The translations under genes and the position numbers were made by a program. A model generated the notes under the pieces. It searched no databases. It was given only the letters and a program-made list of their open reading frames with translations, and had not been told where the DNA came from. From Dillenia suffruticosa (taxonomy: Eukaryota; Streptophyta; Magnoliopsida; Dilleniales; Dilleniaceae), in assembly GCA_033439265.1 (NCBI GenBank), contig JAVTVX010000012.1, positions 15,969,501-16,033,500 on the forward strand: 64,000 nt of DNA. Direction: 5' to 3'. Positions 59,739 through 64,000 of the stretch are shown here, piece by piece. Each line of letters opens with the position of its first letter. The stretch's first letter is position 1.

Positions 59739-60273
59739 TTTTGGTAAAATATATCCATGAGAAGCTTTTACCACAAGTAAATAATCTGAATTTCAAATTA
59801 AGAATAATAAGTAATTAATCTATTATCCCCAACTCTCCAAATGATCTCTCATCTCTTCGAATGTGGGTTAACATAATTCAATTTGAGTTTTTTGAATGAA
59901 CATGCATAACTACGACATTGTTGAGAGAAATCAAGACAATTGAGAATTGCATAGAGAGAGGTTGTGAGAGAACAATTTAAGAGAGACACACATTTCCTAG
60001 AGAGAGAAATAATCGAGGGGATGAGAAATTTCGAGTAGGAAATTTTCTCCGTCATTGATATCATTGGATTTAAGGTTGACATGTCGTGGTATTGTGGTGT
60101 GGTTCGATCTTATGTTCACCATCCCAATTGAGTGATTTGTTTGAGAGACTTCACAATTCAAGTATTTCGATAGACTTACATATCGAGGTACGATTCCAGA
60201 ATTCTGATCCATTTATTTTGTGAAAATATTATTTTTATTTTCCATGCTTCCGCAATGTAAAATAATTCTAACA
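59739..60273 (+). repeat. copia-3 3-prime LTR
   Basis: Starts TTTTGGTAAAATATA (TG end lost) and ends AATTCTAACA. Pairs with 53,044-53,558. Confidence 0.8.
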
Positions 60274-62265
60274 ATTAAAAGAAAAAGAAATATTTAAATC
60301 TGGAGGAGGACATGGATGGGTTTTGTTTGGTGCTCATCTAATCATATAATGTGTTAATGCATAGACGATATGAGAAAATAATATCGAGTTCAAAAAATAA
60401 TTTGATAAAAGATATAGAAGATAATATATGAAAAAAATGATTTTCTTTTTTCTATATATTTTTTTTAGAGTTTGTAGTGATATTTATAATCTGGCAAGAA
60501 AAGTTTTAAAATACATAACAAATGTTATATGACATAAATAGAGAAAAATAAATTTATATAATAAAGGAAAATAAATTAATAATTATAATTATTAAGAATA
60601 TCCACAAACTTTTGATATTTACAATATAAATGTTATTTTAATTTATTTTTATCGGTGAAAATCTCATTTAGTCCACTATGCTAGACATTCCAAGTCGGGC
60701 TACCTACCTCCCCTAGCCTGTTTGCTCCAACATTGGGTTCCACCCAAACTAACTTCTTCAACATCTTGTAAAATTCATGCTGAAGGCCTACCCTTAGAAA
60801 CTTTTTAGAGGTGGACCAGGCTTTAGGTTCTCTTCGGAGCCTAGCCCAAACTAACTTGACAAACAATTCAGACAATACTAGGTACATATTAAGGGACCTT
60901 ATGTTGGAGTTGGGCCTAACTAATAAGCTTGACCTCTAACTTTGCTCTTGTCAATTCCAAGTTCAAATTCTAATTCTAATTCTTACACCTCCTATAACTT
61001 CGATCTAAATTCCACCTGATCAAAACCTATTTTCAATTTAGTCCACAATAGACCTAAACCTAGCGGGTCGCGAACGAATAAGCATCATCCGAGATATTGA
61101 AAACTAAATATTGGGACTAAGGCATGGGGGCCAACCTAGCCTCGACTTTAAGTCGAGGAATTATAAAAAAAAAAAAAGGAAAAAAAAGACAACAACAACT
61201 ATGTAGGTTATTATAACACTTTTCCAAGGTTATTTCCTTGAATATTTTATTTTGAGATAAAAATAATAAAAATACTGATTTTTTTAATTCAAATCATGGA
61301 AATAGTAAAGTCGATACGCAGGAAATCGGCTTCAAAATGACCCTTTTTACCCTTTTGGATAATAGTTAGTATGAAAAAAATAATAAAAAAAAAATTGTTT
61401 GAAGTCAATTTATGTGAAATCGACTTCAAGCAATTTTTTATTTTTTATTTTTTATTTTTATTTTTATTTTATTTCTTTTAGTGCCGCTATTTTCCAAAAG
61501 GGTAAAAATGATATTTTTAAGTTAATTTTTAGATTTCAGACCAAATACTTAAGTAAAAGAAAACATCAAGTGAGTCAATTGAATCAATTAAAATGAAGTG
61601 GACAAACTAGATTTAGACAAAAGAATATATATATACATATATCAAGTTGAGTTATACAAAAATTTATATACCAGTGCTATATACATCAATAACCACTCTA
61701 CACTATAAATATTCACAATCCCAAATCCCGCAAGGAGGCCCAACATTTCTATAGGGTTAACATCTGCTAGGCCGAGAATCAGATCTATAAGATAGTTGTG
61801 CACTCTCATTGAAAATTAGAAGTATGACTCTCTCTGACTTCACATCCTAAAATAACCTACTACAGTGCCTGTGGTACACAACCCTATGTGGTGGCACACT
61901 GAGTGAAAAGTCTTTGGTATCGAGATTAATAGGAGGCATATAAAGAGTGTGCATCAAACATGTAGAGCCAATGGGTATCTCTATTGCATCATTTTAATCC
62001 ACCAGTCTAGATATAGATGGGTGACCCGCATGGTACACCTATCTAGAGTTTAAAGTTTCATCATCACCGAATACTCCGAGTACATGAGATGCTAAGTTTC
62101 TAAACTAGATAACTCTAGGATCAAATGCATCGAAGGCAAACATATTGATGTCAATATGGTAGATGTGTTCGAACGATCATCCCTGTAATGAATTTAATAT
62201 TAAACAAATAATCGTTAGAAAAATAAAGGACGTAGTAAAAATGGTGAAGTGACTTAAACTTACAA
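60274..62265. other. Intergenic, no gene identified
   Basis: Mostly AT-rich. A few poly-A and T-rich runs occur at about 61,160-61,180 and 61,430-61,480. A GACAACAACAACTA block near 61,188 could be an RTE LINE tail on the minus strand, but no LINE coding sequence accompanies it. Confidence 0.45.
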
Positions 62266-62269
62266 GAAC

Positions 62270-62540
62270 ATCTAATTGGGATGTCATAGTGAAATCCAAC
62301 TAGAAGATAATACAATGGATTGCCCATGTATGTATGCAGGATAAGGTGATACTATGGCATGTACTCCATAGTCATCGCCGCCTAACAATAGAAAGGGGCT
62401 CCATCCACAATATACTCATGACAATCCTCTCAACTCCGTATGTGGGCTGCCTGCACAATAGTCCAATCCCATCCCACTTTTTTACGTCAATCAATGTCAT
62501 GCGAATTCAAACTAGTGCATGCATCGACTAGTACATTTTG
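62270..62540 (-). pseudogene. Possible plant-mobile-domain (PMD/MAIN-like) fragment
   Basis: Minus-strand frame with CHEYIVDGAPFYC, stop, AAMTMEYMP, a TAG where Trp is expected, YHLILHTYMGNP. This resembles the C-terminal end of plant mobile domain proteins (YM.WY...TR.YIGNP), which occur in transposons and in MAIN-type genes. The match is short and the frame is broken. Confidence 0.3.
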
Positions 62541-63570
62541 CTAAGAATGACGTCATTGAGGGTAGAGAGAAAATAGAGAAAGACATAAGTAAAGAAAAAG
62601 GAGACTATAATTATTGCGATCGAATTTTTAAATTTAAAAATATATAATAATTGGATTGACGTCATTAATGATTTGGTGGTGACATTGAAATTTTTCATTC
62701 ATGTGCCATCTGAAACATGTGTCAACATTAATACCACACATCACTAACCAAGCATGTCGTATTTTAAAATTTAAAAATTTAATACAACAAACTAAATTTT
62801 AATTTTAAATTTTAGATAGGATGAAAATAAATAAATAAATAAAATAACATAAAATTTAAAGATTTGATTGAAATTTACGATAAAATTTCAAAAGTTTTAT
62901 ATGCTGTTTTTACGAAGAGTTACAAGGTGTGGACTATTAATTGAGTCAATTTATTGAACGTTGTTTCTTTTAATCTTTTTGGATCATAAATATGATAAAT
63001 TATTTTGTAGATTCGATTTATATAATTTTTACTGATTAAAAAAATAAATTATTTTTATGATATAAATTAGATTACAAAATATAAAACGTGACACCAGATA
63101 TTCCGCTAAATGATTACCCGTGCAATAAAAACCGAATAATACGATTACAAAACGTTGCCTTGCCGCTGATACAAATTTAATCGGTAAAAAGTCCATCACG
63201 AAGAGGTGAGATTCTTCTCATCCTTATCTCAAAAACAGAAATTTGGGGGTAAAAGTCCATTCAAAGTTTTTAGTCTTTACACGCCCCCACTCACGCTAAA
63301 AGACAAAACCTAAAATCACCCAAATTTCAGGAAATCCACGACACTCGCCCGGATAAAAATACATCATCATCGGTTTCTGCAATTTTCGCGGCCCAGATGG
63401 CGTGTATAACACTTTCCCGCACGCCAGCGCGTACAACTTTAGAGAGTGGTGAGATTCCAACTGGAAAGATGAAGACAAGGACTGCGACAGACCACGGGCT
63501 CGCCACACGCCCCGTACACATCTCGATCCTGGCCGCCCAAGTGGCAAATCATCGAACGGTGCACACGAAG
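62541..63570. other. Ferritin upstream region, no gene seen
   Basis: AT-rich to about 63,100, then more GC-rich promoter-like DNA. Frames at 63,296-63,547 on the minus strand look like chance. Confidence 0.5.
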
Positions 63571-63578
63571 TGCCAGAT

Positions 63579-63592
63579 CACGAGGACCTCTC
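63579..63592 (+). promoter_or_regulatory. Candidate iron-dependent regulatory sequence (IDRS-like)
   Basis: CACGAGGACCTCTC, 106 bp upstream of the ferritin start at its 3-prime end, matches the Arabidopsis FER1 IDRS (CACGAGGCCGCCAC, from memory) at 10 of 14 positions, including the CACGAGG core. The IDRS represses ferritin when iron is low. The position just upstream of the TATA box is right; the 3-prime half is divergent. Confidence 0.35.
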
Positions 63593-63636
63593 AAACAGAA
63601 GCAGCAAGCAGAGGTCTCTTCTTCTACCTATTCTTC

Positions 63637-63645
63637 GATATAAAT
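63637..63645 (+). promoter_or_regulatory. TATA box of the ferritin gene
   Basis: GATATAAAT about 53 bp upstream of the ATG, leaving room for a short 5-prime UTR rich in TCTCTC. Confidence 0.6.
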
Positions 63646-63697
63646 CCTCCCATTCCCAACTGCCCTTCCAAATTCTCGTCTCTCTCTATCTAGAAAA

Positions 63698-63984
63698 ATG
63701 GCTTTGAGATATATTTCATCTGTTTCTCTCTCTACAATCCAAGGCAATGGAGGAGGAAACAGGAATTCCTCTTGTTTTTCTTCTTCTGCGCTGTGGTTTC
63801 CACAGAAAAGAGGGAGCAGGAAGATGGTGGTTTCGGCTGCTTCGGAGCAGATTACAGGAGTAGTTTTTGCGCCATTTGAAGAGGTGAAGAAGGAGGCTTT
63901 TGTGGTTCCTTATGCTCCTCAAGTTTCTCTTGCTCGCCAAAAGTATGCTGATGAGTCTGAAGCTGCCATCAACGAACAGATTAA
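63698..63984 (+). CDS. Chloroplast ferritin, first exon (partial gene)
   Basis: Plus-strand ATG frame of 287 nt ending at a GTGAGC donor (63,985), phase 2. Residues 1 to about 45 are a Ser-rich, basic plastid transit peptide ([15 protein letters not shown].. to RKMVVSAA). Next is the plant-specific extension peptide ([20 protein letters not shown]), then [17 protein letters not shown], the start of helix A. Plant ferritins continue with VEYNVSYVYHA, so the split at INEQI(N) fits the known intron position. Ferritin forms a 24-subunit shell that oxidises and stores iron in plastids. The remaining exons, with the ferroxidase centre, lie beyond the window. No defects seen. Confidence 0.93.
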
Positions 63985-64000
63985 GTGAGCAATCCAATCT

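Larger units (their letters stand above)
53044..60273 (+). mobile_element. Ty1/copia retrotransposon copia-3, full length but decayed
   Basis: Plus strand: 5-prime LTR 53,044-53,558, degenerate PBS at about 53,560, leader, gag-pol 54,683-58,635, 1.1 kb 3-prime non-coding region, PPT-like site, 3-prime LTR 59,739-60,273. Both LTRs share long blocks but differ at many positions, so insertion is old. Flanks ATTTC / ATTAA are a poor target duplication (3 of 5). The leader and 3-prime region match copia-1, so they are one family. Confidence 0.88.

Noticed and set aside
61088..61200. Possible RTE LINE tail (ATTGGGACTAAGGC and CAACAACAACTA)
   Set aside because: Only short motifs, in mixed orientation, with no LINE coding sequence beside them.
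63296..63547. 83-codon minus-strand frame upstream of ferritin
   Set aside because: No family match; overlaps the GC-richer ferritin promoter on the opposite strand.

Overview
The window is nuclear DNA of a flowering plant, probably a eudicot. It is AT-rich, has spliceosomal introns, and carries a chloroplast-targeted ferritin exon, a DUF538 gene and decaying Ty1/copia, hAT, RTE-LINE and SINE elements. Only two host genes look intact: a three-exon DUF538 gene on + (43,382-51,067) with a 6.1 kb first intron, and the first exon of a plastid ferritin gene on + (63,698-63,984) that runs off the right edge. Everything else I can identify is transposable-element sequence or fragments of host genes.

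Layout. 0-2.8 kb: a copia pol C-terminus, then exons of the RNA polymerase III second-largest subunit (NRPC2) fused to a SERK-type receptor-kinase fragment, followed by LTR-like sequence. 2.8-11.9 kb: a hAT DNA transposon with recognisable TIRs and a near-perfect 8-bp target duplication, carrying a degraded transposase and a nested, fairly young copia element (copia-1, minus strand). 12-24 kb: two SINE-like repeats, a broken LIMYB-like Myb/SANT gene, a 2.3 kb purine-rich tract, a kinesin-14 exon, scattered NRPC2 exons and a 1.1 kb segmental duplication. 24-33 kb: mostly anonymous AT-rich DNA with a foldback structure, a second SERK fragment joined to the same LTR-like sequence, and a second LIMYB fragment. 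33-42 kb: remnants of at least three copia elements, including a very degraded minus-strand polyprotein (copia-2). 43-51 kb: the DUF538 gene, with RTE LINE debris in intron 1. 52-60 kb: a mitoferrin-like carrier fragment and a complete but heavily mutated copia element (copia-3, plus strand) related to copia-1. 60-64 kb: a possible plant-mobile-domain fragment, then the ferritin promoter and first exon.

No cooperating gene system is apparent. The main interest is the collection of intron-containing host gene fragments (NRPC2, SERK, LIMYB, kinesin, mitoferrin), some duplicated and fused, among nested transposons. The retroelement leaders and 3-prime regions also carry conserved-looking palindromes. 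All identifications come from reading translated sequence against remembered family motifs; no database search was run.
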